Source: Halocaridina rubra
Lineage: Eukaryota; Arthropoda; Malacostraca; Decapoda; Atyidae
Length of the DNA stretch: 64,000 bases
Direction: 5' to 3'
Assembly: GCA_037179515.1 (NCBI GenBank)
Contig: JAXCGZ010007634.1
Location: forward strand, 1-64,000
Shown: piece by piece, positions 1 to 14,687 of the stretch
Layout: each line of letters begins with the position of its first letter
Numbering within the stretch: the stretch's first letter is position 1
Translations under genes and position numbers: made by a program
Notes under the pieces: model-generated
The model's input: the letters and a program-made list of their open reading frames with translations, nothing else
The model's database searches: none
What the model was told of the DNA's origin: nothing

Positions 1-3000
1 CAAGAATCATTTTTCACCCCGACCGGGACTCGAACCTAGGACTTATGATTACTAAGTCAAGGCGCTACCACTACACCACAAAAGGTTTAAAAGGAATCCA
101 ACCTTATAGCTTATATCTGCTATTCTTAGGAATGAACGCATTCTAACTGAATGCCGCTATGTTCATATTACAGATTTCCCAAACTCACTCGTGGCTTCAT
201 TTTAGCATTTAATTCAATTATCAATCTCATTCGGGCCATGAAATATAAATATGCACATTACATATGTGAAAACATGAATCATTTTTTACCCCGACCGGAA
301 CTCGAATCTAGCACTTTTGATTACTAAGTCAAGGCGCTACCACTACACCACAGAAGGCTTAAAGGGAATCCAAACTTATAGCTTATATCTGCTATGCTTA
401 GGAATGAACGCATTCTAGCTGAATGCCACTATGTTCATATTACAGTTTCCCCAACCTCACTCGTGGCTTCATTTTAGCATTTAATTCAATTCCCAATCTC
501 ATTCGAGCCATGAAATACAAATATGCACATTACATATGTGAAAACATGAATCATTTTTTACACCGACCGGTACTGGAACCTAGGACTTATGATTACTAAG
601 TCAAGGCGCAAAAAGTACACCACAGAAGGTTTAAAAGGAATCCAACCATTTAGCTTATATCTATTATACTTAGGAATAAACTCAATCTAACTGAAGGCTA
701 CTATGCTCATATTATAGATTCCCCAACCTCACTCGTGGCTTCATTTTAGCATTTAATTTAATTCCCAATCTCATTCGGGCGATGAAAAACAAATAAGCAC
801 ATTACATATGTGAAAACATGAATCATTTTTTACCCCGACCGGGACTCGAACCTAGGACTTATGATTACTAAGTCAAGGCGCTACCACTACACCACAGAAG
901 GCTTAATGGGAATCCAACCTTATAGCTTATATCTGCTATACTTAGGAATGAACACATTCTAACTGAATGCCACTATGTTCATATTACAGATTTCCCAACC
1001 TCACTCGTGGCTTCATTTTAGCATTTAATTTAAATCCCAATCTCATTCGGGCCATGAAATATAAATAAGCACATTACATATGTGAAAACATGAATCATTT
1101 TTTACCCCGAATGGGACTCGAACCTAGGACTTATGATTACTAATTCAAGGCGCTACCAATACACCACAGTAGGTTTAAAAGGAATCCAACCTTAAAGCTA
1201 ATATCTGCTATACTTAGGAATAAACGCATTCTAACTGAATGCCACTATGTTCATATTACAGATTCCCCAACCTCACTCGTGGCTTCATTTTAGCATTTAA
1301 TTCAATTCCCAATCTCATTCGAGCCATGAAATACAAATAAGCACATTACATATGTGAAAACATGAATCATTTTTTACCCCGACCGGGACTCGAACCTCGG
1401 ACTTATGATTACTAAGTCAAGGTGCTACCACTACACCACAGAAGGTTTAAAAGGAATCCAACCTTATAGCTTATATCTGCTATACTTAGGAATGAACGCA
1501 TTCTAACTGAATGCCACTATGTTCTTATTACAGATTCCCCAACCTCACTCGTGGCTTCATTTTAGCATTTAATTTAATTCCCAATCTCATTCGGGCCATG
1601 AAATACAAATAAGCACATTACATATGTGAAAACATGAATCATTTTTTACCCCGACCGGGACGCGAACCTAGGACTTATGATTATTAAGTCAAGGTGCTAC
1701 AACTACACCACAGAAGGTTTAAAAGGAATCCAACCTTATAGCTTATATCTGCTATACTTAGGAATGAACGCATTTTAATTGAATGCCACTATGTTCATAT
1801 TACAGATTCCCCAACCTCACTCGTGGCTTCATTTTAGCATGTAATTCAATTCCCAATCTCATTCGGGCCATGAAATACAAATAAGCACATTACATATGTG
1901 AAAACATGAATCATTTTTTACCCCGACCGGGACTCGAACCTAGGACTTATGATTACTAAGTCAATGCGCTACCACTACACCACAGAAGGTTTAAAAGGAA
2001 TCCAACCTTATAGCTTATATCTGCTATACTTAGGAATGAACGCATTCTAACTGAATTCCACTATGTTCATATTAAAGATTCCTAAACCTCACTCGTGGTC
2101 TCATTTTAGCATTTAATTCAATTCCCAATCTCATTCGGGCCATGAAATACAAATAAGCACATTACTTATGTGAAAACATGAATCATTTTTTACCCCGACC
2201 GGGACTCGAACCTCGGACTTATGATTACTAAGTCAAGGCGCTACCACTACACCACAGAAGGTTTAAAAGGAATCCAACCTTATAGCTTATATCTGCTATA
2301 CTTAGGAATGAACGCATTCTAACTGAATGCCACTATGTTCATATTACAGATTCGCCAGCCTCACTCGTGGCTTCATTTTAGCATTTAATTCAATTCCCAA
2401 TCTCATTCGGGCCATGAAATACAAATAAGCACATTACATATGTGAAAACATGAATCATTTTTTACCCCGACCGGGACTCGAACCTAGGACTTATGATTAC
2501 TAATTCAAGGCTCTACCACTACACCACAGAAGGTTTAAAAATAATCCAACCTTATAGCTTATATCTGCTATACTTAGGAATAAACGCATTCTAACTGAAT
2601 GCTACTATGTTCATATTACAGATTCCCCAACCTCACTCGTGGCTTCATTTTAGCATTTAATTCAATTCCCAATATCGTTCGGGCCATGAAATACAAATAA
2701 GCACATTACATATGTGAAAACATGAATCATTTTCTACCCCGACCGGGACTCGAACCTTGGAGTTATGATTACTAAGTCAAGGCACTACCACTACACCACA
2801 TAAGGTTTAAAAGGAATCCAACCTTATAGCTTATATCTGCTATACTTAGGAATGAACGCATTCTAACTGAATGCCACTATGTTCATATTACAGATTCCCC
2901 AACCTCACTCGTGGCTTCATTTTAGCATTTAATTCAATTCCCAATCTCATTTGGGCCAAGAAATACAAATAAGCACATTACATATGTGAAAGCATGAATC

Positions 3001-4352
3001 ACTTTTTACCCCGACCGGGACTCGAACCTAGGACTTATGATTAGTAAGTCAAGGCGCTACCACTACACCACAGAAGGTTTAAAAGGAATCCAACCTTATA
3101 GCTTATATCTGCTATACTTAGGAATGAACGCATTCTAACTGAATGCCACTATGTTCATATTACAGATTCCCCAACCTCACTCGTGGCTTCATTTTAGCAT
3201 TTAATTCAATTCCCAATCTCATTCGGGCCATGAAATACAAATAAGCACAATACATATGTGAAAACATGAATCATTTTTTACCCCGACCGGGACTCGAACC
3301 TAGGACTTATGATTACTAAGTCAAGGCGCTACCACTACACCACAGAAGGCTTAAAAGGAATCCAACCTTATAGCTTATATCTGCTATACTTAGGAATGAA
3401 CGCATTCTAACTGAATGCCACTATGTTCATATTACAGATTCCCCAACCTCATTCGTGGCTTCATTTTAGCATTTAATTCAATTCCCAATATCGTTCGGGC
3501 CATGAAATACAAATAAGCACATTGCATATGTGAAAACATGAATCATTTTCTACCCCGACCGGGACTCGAACCTAGGACTTATGATTACTAAGTCAAGGCG
3601 CTACCACTACACCACAGAAGGTTTAAAAGGAATCCAACCTTATAGCTTATATCTGCTATACTTAGGAATGAACGCATTCTAACTGAATGCTACTATGTTC
3701 ATATTACAGATTCCCCAACCTCACTCGTGGCTTCATTTTAGCATTTAATTCAATTCCCAATCTCATTCGGGCCATGAAATACAAATAAGCACAATACATA
3801 TGTGAAAACATGAATCATTTCTTACCCCGACCGGGACTCGAGCCTAGGACTTATGATTACTAAGTCAAGGCGCTAAAATTACACCACAGAAGGTTTAAAA
3901 GGAATCCAACCTTATAGCTTATATCTGCTATACTTAGGAATGAACGCATTCTAACTGAATGCCACTATGTTCATATTACAGATTCTCCAACCTCACTCGT
4001 GGCTTCATTTTAGCATTTAATTCAATTCCCAATCTCATTCGGGCCATGAAATACAAATAAGCACATTACATATGTGAAAACATGAATCATTTTTTACCCC
4101 GACCGGGACTCGAACCTAGGACTTATGATTACTAAGTCAATGCGCTACCACTACACCACAGAAGGTTTAAAAGGAATCCAACCTTATAGCTTATATCTGC
4201 TATACTTAGGAATGAACGCATTCTAACTGAATTCCACTATGTTCATATTAAAAATTCCCCAACCTCACTCTTGGTCTCATTTTAGCATTTAATTCAATTC
4301 CCAATCTCATTCGGGCCATGAAATACAAATAAGCACATTACATATGTGAAAA
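1..4352 (-). repeat. Higher-order repeat copy 1 (16 monomers)
   Basis: Sixteen distinguishable 272-bp monomers make a 4352-bp unit. Diagnostic variants by monomer: CAAGAATCATTTTTCACC (1), a TCTAGCACTTTTGATT variant (2), ACACCGACCGGTACTGG (3), CCCCGAATGGGAC (5), GGGACGCGAACC (7), TCAATGCGCT (8), GCCAGCCTCAC (9), AAAATAATCC (10), GATTAGTAAGTC (12), CGAGCCTAGG with CTAAAATTAC (15), and CTCTTGGTCTC (16). The same order recurs from 4353. The start at base 1 is where the window begins, so the true register may be different. Confidence 0.92.
832..901 (-). other. Representative tRNA-Thr-like segment of a satellite monomer
   Basis: Read on the minus strand: an A-box-like TGGTGTAGTGG and an exact B box GGTTCGAGTCC with normal tRNA spacing, total length 70 nt. 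The D stem pairs (GTGT with GCGC). The seven-base loop is TTAGTAA, giving AGT at positions 34-36, the threonine anticodon. The anticodon stem does not pair as it should, and an alternative GACTTA/TAAGTC hairpin is possible. The acceptor stem is weak (two Watson-Crick pairs, several wobbles). It is therefore a tRNA-derived Pol III promoter module and not a working tRNA. A TTTT run about 19 nt downstream could terminate Pol III. Nearly every monomer has an equivalent. Confidence 0.75.
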
Positions 4353-7300
4353 CAAGAATCATTTTTCACCCCGACCGGGACTCGAACCTAGGACTTATGA
4401 TTACTAAGTCAAGGCGCTACCACTACACCACAAAAGGTTTAAAAGGAATCCAACCTTATAGCTTATATCTGCTATACTTAGGAATGAACGCATTCTAACT
4501 GAATGCCGCTATGTTCATATTACAGATTTCCCAAACTCACTCGTGGCTTCATTTTAGCATTTAATTCAATTATCAATCTCATTCGGGCCATGAAATATAA
4601 ATATGCACATTACATATGTGAAAACATGAATCATTTTTTACCCCGACCGGAACTCGAATCTAGCACTTTTCATTACTAAGTCAAGGCGCTACCACTACAC
4701 CACAGAAGGTTTAAAGGGAATCCAAACTTATAGCTTATATCTGCTATGCTTAGGAATGAACGCATTCTAGCTGAATGCCACTATGTTCATATTACAGTTT
4801 CCCCAACCTCACTCATGGCTTCATTTTAGCATTTAATTCAATTCCCAATCTCATTCGAGCCATGAAATACAAATATGCACATTACATATGTGAAAACATG
4901 AATCATTTTTTACACCGACCGGTACTGGAACCTAGGACTTATGATTACTAAGTCAAGGCGCAAAAAGTACACCACAGAAGGTTTAAAAGGAATCCAACCA
5001 TTTAGCTTATATCTATTATACTTAGGAATAAACTCAATCTAACTGAAGGCTACTATGCTCATATTATAGATTCCCCAACCTCACTCGTGGCTTCATTTTA
5101 GCATTTAATTTAATTCCCAATCTCATTCGGGCGATGAAAAACAAATAAGCACATTACATATGTGAAAACATGAATCATTTTTTACCCCGACCGGGACTCG
5201 AACCTAGGACTTATGATTACTAAGTCAAGGCGCTACCACTACACCACAGAAGGCTTAAAGGGAATCCAACCTTATAGCTTATATCTGCTATACTTAGGAA
5301 TGAACACATTCTAACTGAATGCCACTATGTTCATATTACAGATTTCCCAACCTCACTCGTGGCTTCATTTTAGCATTTAATTTAATTCCCAATCTCATTC
5401 GGGCCATGAAATATAAATAAGCACATTACATATGTGAAAACATGAATCATTTTTTACCCCGAATGGGACTCGAACCTAGGACTTATGATTACTAATTCAA
5501 GGCGCTACCAATACACCACAGTAGGTTTAAAAGGAATCCAACCTTAAAGCTAATATCTGCTATACTTAGGAATAAACGCATTCTAACTGAATGCCACTAT
5601 GTTCATATTACAGATTCCCCAACCTCACTCGTGGCTTCATTTTAGCATTTAATTCAATTCCCAATCTCATTCGAGCCATGAAATACAAATAAGCACATTA
5701 CATATGTGAAAACATGAATCATTTTTTACCCCGACCGGGACTCGAACCTCGGACTTATGATTACTAAGTCAAGGTGCTACCACTACACCACAGAAGGTTT
5801 AAAAGGAATCCAACCTTATAGCTTATATCTGCTATACTTAGGAATGAACGCATTCTAACTGAATGCCACTATGTTCTTATTACAGATTCCCCAACCTCAC
5901 TCGTGGCTTCATTTTAGCATTTAATTTAATTCCCAATCTCATTCGGGCCATGAAATACAAATAAGCACATTACATATGTGAAAACATGAATCATTTTTTA
6001 CCCCGACCGGGACGCGAACCTAGGACTTATGATTATTAAGTCAAGGTGCTACAACTACACCACAGAAGGTTTAAAAGGAATCCAACCTTATAGCTTATAT
6101 CTGCTATACTTAGGAATGAACGCATTTTAATTGAATGCCACTATGTTCATATTACAGATTCCCCAACCTCACTCGTGGCTTCATTTTAGCATGTAATTCA
6201 ATTCCCAATCTCATTCGGGCCATGAAATACAAATAAGCACATTACATATGTGAAAACATGAATCATTTTTTACCCCGACCGGGACTCGAACCTAGGACTT
6301 ATGATTACTAAGTCAATGCGCTACCACTACACCACAGAAGGTTTAAAAGGAATCCAACCTTATAGCTTATATCTGCTATACTTAGGAATGAACGCATTCT
6401 AACTGAATTCCACTATGTTCATATTAAAGATTCCTAAACCTCACTCGTGGTCTCATTTTAGCATTTAATTCAATTCCCAATCTCATTCGGGCCATGAAAT
6501 ACAAATAAGCACATTACTTATGTGAAAACATGAATCATTTTTTACCCCGACCGGGACTCGAACCTCGGACTTATGATTACTAAGTCAAGGCGCTACCACT
6601 ACACCACAGAAGGTTTAAAAGGAATCCAACCTTATAGCTTATATCTGCTATACTTAGGAATGAACGCATTCTAACTGAATGCCACTATGTTCATATTACA
6701 GATTCCCCAGCCTCACTCGTGGCTTCATTTTAGCATTTAATTCAATTCCCAATCTCATTCGGGCCATGAAATACAAATAAGCACATTACATATGTGAAAA
6801 CATGAATCATTTTTTACCCCGACCGGGACTCGAACCTAGGACTTATGATTACTAATTCAAGGCTCTACCACTACACCACAGAAGGTTTAAAAATAATCCA
6901 ACCTTATAGCTTATATCTGCTATACTTAGGAATAAACGCATTCTAACTGAATGCTACTATGTTCATATTACAGATTCCCCAACCTCACTCGTGGCTTCAT
7001 TTTAGCATTTAATTCAATTCCCAATATCGTTCGGGCCATGAAATACAAATAAGCACATTACATATGTGAAAACATGAATCATTTTCTACCCCGACCGGGA
7101 CTCGAACCTTGGAGTTATGATTACTAAGTCAAGGCACTACCACTACACCACATAAGGTTTAAAAGGAATCCAACCTTATAGCTTATATCTGCTATACTTA
7201 GGAATGAACGCATTCTAACTGAATGCCACTATGTTCATATTACAGATTCCCCAACCTCACTCGTGGCTTCATTTTAGCATTTAATTCAATTCCCAATCTC

Positions 7301-8704
7301 ATTTGGGCCAAGAAATACAAATAAGCACATTACATATGTGAAAGCATGAATCACTTTTTACCCCGACCGGGACTCGAACCTAGGACTTATGATTAGTAAG
7401 TCAAGGCGCTACCACTACACCACAGAAGGTTTAAAAGGAATCCAACCTTATAGCTTATATCTGCTATACTTAGGAATGAACGCATTCTAACTGAATGCCA
7501 CTATGTTCATATTACAGATTCCCCAACCTCACTCGTGGCTTCATTTTATCATTTAATTCAATTCCCAATCTCATTCGGGCCAAGAAATACAAATAAGCAC
7601 AATACATATGTGAAAACATGAATCATTTTTTACCCCGACCGGGACTCGAACCTAGGACTTATGATTACTAAGTCAAGGCGCTACCACTACACCACATAAG
7701 GCTTAAAAGGAATCCAACCTTATAGCTTATATCTGCTATACTTAGGAATGAACGCATTCTAACTGAATGCAACTATGTTCATATTACAGATTCCCCAACC
7801 TCATTCGTGGCTTCATTTTAGCATTTAATTCAATTCCCAATATCGTTCGGGCCATGAAATACAAATAAGCACATTGCATATGTGAAAACATGAATCATTT
7901 TCTACCCCGACCGGGACTCGAACCTAGGACTTATGATTACTAAGTCAAGGCGCTACCACTACACCACAGAAGGTTTAAAAGGAATCCAACCTTATAGCTT
8001 ATATCTGCTATACTTAGGAATGAACGCATTCTAACTGAATGCTACTATGTTCATATTACAGATTCCCCAACCTCACTCGTGGCTTCATTTTAGCATTTAA
8101 TTCAATTCCCAATCTCATTCGGGCCATGAAATACAAATAAGCACAATACATATGTGAAAACATAAATCATTTCTTACCCCGACCGGGACTCGAGCCTAGG
8201 ACTTATGATTACTAAGTCAAGGCGCTAAAATTACACCACAGAAGGTTTAAAAGGAATCCAACCTTATAGCTTATATCTGCTATACTTAGGAATGAACGCA
8301 TTCTAACTGAATGCCACTATGTTCATATTACAGATTCTCCAACCTCACTCGTGGCTTCATTTTAGCATTTAATTCAATTCCCAATCTCATTCGGGCCATG
8401 AAATACAAATAAGCACATTACATATGTGAAAACATGAATCATTTTTTACCCCGACCGGGACTCGAACCTAGGACTTATGATTACTAAGTCAATGCGCTAC
8501 CACTACACCACAGAAGGTTTAAAAGGAATCCAACCTTATAGCTTATATCTGCTATACTTAGGAATGAACGCATTCTAACTGAATTCCACTATGTTCATAT
8601 TAAAAATTCCCCAACCTCACTCTTGGTCTCATTTTAGCATTTAATTCAATTCCCAATCTCATTCGGGCCATGAAATACAAATAAGCACATTACATATGTG
8701 AAAA
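4353..8704 (-). repeat. Higher-order repeat copy 2 (16 monomers)
   Basis: Repeats 1-4352 monomer for monomer at an offset of exactly 4352. I see only scattered substitutions, for example TTTTGATT to TTTTCATT at about 4662, CTCGTGG to CTCATGG at about 4814, CGCCAG to CCCAG at about 6707, and GCCATG to GCCAAG at about 7581. This is far less than the divergence between neighbouring monomers, so the 16-mer was duplicated as a block, recently. Confidence 0.92.
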
Positions 8705-11700
8705 CATGAATCATTTTTTACCCCGACCGGGACTCGAACCTCGGACTTATGATTACTAAGTCAAGGCGCTACCACTACACCACAGAAGGTTTAAAAGGAA
8801 TCCAACCTTATAGCTTATATCTGCTATACTTAGGAATGAACGCATTCTAACTGAATGCCACTATGTTCATATTACAGATTCGCCAGCCTCACTCGTGGCT
8901 TCATTTTAGCATTTAATTCAATTCCCAATCTCATTCGGGCCATGAAATACAAATAAGCACATTACATATGTGAAAACATGAATCAATTTTTACCCCGACC
9001 GGGACTCGAACATAGGGCTTATGAATCCTAAGTCAAAGCGCTACCACTACACCACAGAAGGTTTAAAAGGAATCCAACCTTATAGCTTATATTTGCTATA
9101 CTTAGGAATGAACGCATTCTAACTGAATGCCACTATGTTCATATTACAGATTCCCCAATCTCACTCGTGGCTTCATTTTAGCATTTAATTCAATTCCCAA
9201 TCTCATTTGGGCCAAGAAATACAAATAAGCACATTACATATGTGAAAGCATGAATCATTTTTACCCCGACCGGGACTCGAACCTAGGACTTATGATTAGT
9301 AAGTCAAGGCGCTACCACCACACCACAGAAGGTTTAAAAGGAATCCAACCTTATAGCTTATATCTGCTATACTTAGGAATGAACGCATTCTACCTGAATG
9401 CCACTATGTTCATATTACAGATTCCCCAACCTCACTCGTGGCTTCATTTTAGCATTTAATTCAATTCCCAATCTTATTCGGGCCATGAAATACAAATAAG
9501 CACATTACATATGTGAAAACATGAATCATTTTTAACCCCGATTGGGACTCGAACCTAGGACTTATGATTACTAAGTCAAGGCGCTACCACTACACCACAG
9601 AAGGTTTAAAAGGAATCCAACCTTATAGCTTATATCTGCTATACTTAGGAATGAACGCATTCTAACTGAATGCCACTATGTTCATATTACAGATTCCCCA
9701 ACCTCACTCATGGCTTCATTTTATCATTTAATGCAATTCCCAATCTCATTCGGGCCAAGAAATACAAATAAGCACAATACATATGTGAAATCATGAATCA
9801 TTTTTTACCCCGACCGGGACTCGAACCTAGGACTTATGATTACTAAGTCAAGGCGCTACCACTACACCACATAAGGTTTAAAAGGAATCCAACCTTATAG
9901 CTTATATCTGCTATACTTAGGAATGAACGCATTCTAACTGAATGCAACTATGTTCATATTACAGATTCCCCAACCTCACTCGTGGCTTCATTTTAGCATT
10001 TAATTCAATTCCCAATATCGTTCGGGCCATGAAATACAAATAAGCACATTGCATATGTGAAAACATGAATCATTTTCTACCCCGACCGGGACTCGTACCT
10101 AGGACTTATGATTACTAAGTCAAGGCGCTACCACTACACCACAGAAGGCTTAGAAGGAATCCAACCTTATAGCTTATATCTGCTATACTTAGGAATGAAC
10201 GCATTCTAACTGAATGCTACTATGTTCATATTACAGATTCCCCAACCTCACTCGTGGCTTCATTTTAGCATTTAATTCAATTCCCAATCTCATTCGGGCC
10301 ATGAAATACAAATAAGCACAATACATATGTGAAAACATGAATCATTTCATACCCCGACCGGAACTCGAGCCTAGGACTTATGATTACTAAGTCAAGGCGC
10401 TAAAATTACACCACAGAAGGTTTAAAAGGAATCCAACCTTATAGCTTATATCTGCTATACTTAGGAATGAACGCATTCTAACTGAATGCCACTATGTTCA
10501 TATTACAGATTCTCCAACCTCACTCGTGGCTTCATTTTAGCATTTAATTCAATTCCCAATCTCATTCGGGCCATGAAATACAAATAAGCACATTACATAT
10601 GTGAAAACATGAATCATTTTTTACCCCGACCGGAACTCGAACCTAGAACTTATGATTACTAAGTCAAGGCGCTACCACTACACCACAAAAGGTTTAAAAG
10701 GAATCCAACCTTATAGCTTATATCTGCTATACTTTGGAATGAATGCATTCTAACTGAATGCTACTATGTTCATATTACAGATTCCCCAACCTCACTCGTG
10801 GCTTCATTTTAGCATTTAATTCAATTCCCAATCTTATTCGGGCCATGAAATACAAATAAGCACATTACATATGTGAAAACATGAATCATTTTTTACCCCG
10901 ACCTGGACTCGAACCTAGGACTTATGATTACTAAGTCAAGGCGCTACCACTACACCACAGAAGGTTTAAAAGGAATCCAACCTTATAGCTTATATCTGCT
11001 ATACTTAGGAATGAACGCATTCTAACTGAATGCCACTATGTTCATATTACAGATTCGCCAACTTCACTCGTGGCCTCATTTTAGCATTTAATTCAATTCC
11101 CAATCTCATTCGGGCCATGAAATACAAATAAGCACATTACATATGTGAAAACATGAATCATTTTTTACCCCGACCGGAACTCGAGCCTAGGACTTATGAT
11201 TACTAAGTCAAGGCGCTACCACTACACCACAGAAGGTTTAAAAGGAATCCAACCTTATAGCTTATATCTGCTATACTTAGGAATGAACGCATTTTAACTG
11301 AATGCCACTATGTTCATATTACAGATTCCCCAACCTCACTCGTGGCTTCATTTTAGCATTTAATTCAATTCCCAATCTCATTCGCGCCATGAAATACAAA
11401 TAAGCACATTACATATGTGAAAACATGAATCATTTTTTACCCCGACCGGGACTCGAACCTAGGACTTATGATTACTAAGTCAAGGCGCTAAAATTACACC
11501 ACAGAAGGTTTAAAAGGAATCCAACCTTATAGCTTATATCAGCTATACTTTGGAATGAACGCATTCTAACTGAATGCCACTATGTTCATATTACAGATTC
11601 GCCAACTTCGATCGTGGACTCATTTTAGCATTTAATTCAATTCCCAATCTCATTCGGGCCATGAAATACTAATAAGAACATTACATATGTGAAAACATGA

Positions 11701-12784
11701 ATCATTATTTACACCGACCGGAACTCGAAATTAGGACTTATGATTACTAAGTCAAGGCGCTACCACTACACCACAGAAGGTTTAAAAGGAATCCAACCTT
11801 ATAGCTTATATCTGCTATACTTAGGAATGAACGCATTCTAACTGAATGCTACTATGTTCATATTACAGATTCCCCAACCTCACTCGTGGCTTCATTTTAG
11901 CATTTAATTCAATTCCCAATATCGTTCGGGCCATGAAATACAAATATGCACGTTACATATGTGAAAACATGAATCATTTTCGACCACGACAGGGACACCG
12001 AAAGTAGGACTTATGATTACTAAGTCAAGGCACTACCACTACACAACAGAAGGTTTAAAAGGAATCCAACCTTATAGCTTATATCTGCTATACTTAGGAA
12101 TGAACGCATTCTAACTGAATGCCACTATGTTCATATTACAGATTTCCCAACCTCACTCGTGGCTTCATTTTAGCATTTAATTCAATTCCCAATCTCATTC
12201 GGGCCATGAAATACAAATAAGCACAATACATATTTGAAAACATGCATCATTTTTTACCCTGACCGGGACTCGAACCTAGGACTTATGATTACTAAGTCAA
12301 GGCGCTACCACTACACCACAGAAGGTTTAGAAGGAATCCAACCTTATAGCTTATATCTGCTATACTTAGGAATGAACGCATTTTAATTGAATGCCGCTAT
12401 GTTCATATTACAGATTTCACAAACTCACTCGTGGCTTCATTTTAGCATTTAATTCAATTAACAATCTCATTCGTTCTTTGAAATACAAATAAGCACATTA
12501 CATATGTGAAAACATGAATCATTTTTTACCCCGACCGGAACTCGAACCTAGGACTTATGATTACTAAGTCAAGGCGCTACCACTACACCACAGAAGGTTT
12601 AAAAGGAATCCAACCTTATAGCTTATATCTGCTATACTTAGGAATGAACGCATTCTAACTCAGTGCCACTATGTTCATATTACAGATTCCCAAACCTCAC
12701 TCGTGGCTTCATTTTAGCATTTAATTCAATTCCCAATCTCATTCGGGCCATGAAATACAAATAAGCACATTACATATGTGAAAA
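8705..12784 (-). repeat. Satellite block without clean 16-mer order
   Basis: Fifteen monomers in 272-bp register whose variants recur out of the copy 1/2 order. The first matches monomer 9 (GCCAGCC). The second has GAACATAGGGCTTATGAATCC, which is found again only at about 14690. Others match monomers 12, 13, 14 and 15. Several carry private mutations, such as the degraded tRNA-like part at about 11980-12010. Confidence 0.85.
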
Positions 12785-14687
12785 CATGAATCATTTTTTA
12801 CCCCGACCGGGACTCGAACCTAGGACTTATGATTACTAATTCAAGGCGCTACCAATACACCACAGAAGATTTAAAAGGAATCCAACCTTAAAGCTTATAT
12901 CTGCTATACTTAGGAATGAACGCATTCTAACTGAATGCCACTATGTTCATATTACAGATTCCCCAACCTCACTCGTGGCTTCATTTTAGCATTTAATTCA
13001 ATTCCCAATCTCATTCGGTCCATGAAATACAAATAAGCACATTACATATGTGAAAACATGAATCATTTTTCACCCCGACCGGGACTCGAACCTAGGACAT
13101 ATGATTACTAAGTCAAGGCGCTACCACTACACCACAGAAGGTTTAAAAGGAATCCAACCTTATAGCTTATATCTGCTATACTTAGGAATGAACGCATTCT
13201 AACTGAATGCCACTATGTTCTTATTACAGATTCCCCAACCTCACTCGTGGCTTCATTTTAGCATTTAATTTAATTCCCAATCTCATTCGGGCCATGAAAT
13301 ACAAATAAGCACATTACATAGTGAAAACATGAATCATTTTTTACCCCGACCGGGACGCGAACCTAGGACTTATGATTACTAAGTCAAGGTGCTACAACTA
13401 CACCACAGAAGGTTTAAAAGGAATCCAACCTTATAGCTTATATCTGCTATACTTAGGAATGAACGCATTTTAATTGAATGCCACTATGTTCATATTACAG
13501 ATTCCCCAACCTCACTCGTGGCTTCATTTTAGCATGTAATTCAATTCCCAATCTCATTCGGGCCATGAAATACAAATAAGCACATTACATATGTGAAAAC
13601 ATGAATCATTTTTTACCCCGACCGGGACTCGAACCTAGGACTTATGATTACTAAGTCAATGCGCTACCACTACACCACAGAAGGTTTAAAAGGAATCCAA
13701 CCTTATAGCTTATATCTGCTATACTTAGGAATGAACGCATTCTAAATGAATTCCACTATGTTCATATTAAAGATTCCCAAACCTCACTCGTGGTCTCATT
13801 TTAGCATTTAATTCAATTCCCAATCTCATTCGGGCCATGAAATACAAATAAGCACATTACATATGTGAAAACATGAATCATTTTTTACCCCGACCGGGAC
13901 TCGAACCTCGGACTTATGATTACTAAGTCAAGGCGCTACCACTACACCACAGAAGGTTTAAAAGGAATCCAACCTTATAGCTTATATCTGCTATACTTAG
14001 GAATGAACGCATTCTAACTGAATGCCACTATGTTCATATTACAGATTCGCCAACCTCACTCGTGGCTTCATTTTAGCATTTAATTCAATTCCCAATCTCA
14101 TTCGGTCCATGAAATACAAATAAGCACATTACATATGTGAAAACATGAATCATTTTTTACCCCGACCGGGACTCGAACCTAGGACTTATGATTACTATGT
14201 CAAGGCGCTACCACTACACCACAGAAGGTTTAAAAATAATCCAACCTTATAGCTTATATCTGCTATACTTATGAATAAACGCATTCTAACTGAATGCTAC
14301 TATGTTCATATTACAGATTCCCCAACCTCACTCGTGGCTTCATTTTAGCATTTAATTCAATTCCCAATATCGTTCGGGCCATGAAATACAAATAAGCACA
14401 TTACATATGTGAAAACATGAATCATTTTCTACCCCGACCGGGACTCGAACCTTGGACTTATGATTACTAAGTCAAGGCACTACCACTACACCACATAAGG
14501 TTTAAAAGGAATCCAACCTTATAGCTTATATCTGCTATACTTAGGAATGAACGCATTCTAACTGAATGCCACTATGTTCATATTACAGATTCCCCAACTT
14601 CACTCGTGGCTTCATTTTAGCATTTAATTCAATTCCCAATCTCATTCGGGCCATGAAATACAAATAAGCACATTACATATGTGAAAA
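12785..14687 (-). repeat. Partial higher-order repeat, monomers 5-11
   Basis: Seven monomers in the same order as monomers 5 to 11 of copies 1 and 2: ATTCAAGGCGCTACCAAT (5), GGGACGCGAACC (7), TCAATGCGCT (8), the CTCGGACTT variant (9), AAAATAATCC (10), ACCACATAAGG (11). It is somewhat more diverged from copy 1 than copy 2 is, so it is an older partial duplicate. Confidence 0.8.

Noticed and set aside
832..901. Calling each monomer a functional tRNA gene
   Set aside because: The anticodon stem does not pair, the acceptor stem is weak and many copies have disrupted A boxes. tRNA-derived is the most that can be said.
9250..9459. 69-codon open frame within the satellite
   Set aside because: It is opened by a one-base deletion in a monomer; other monomers have stops, and it runs antisense to the tRNA-like unit.
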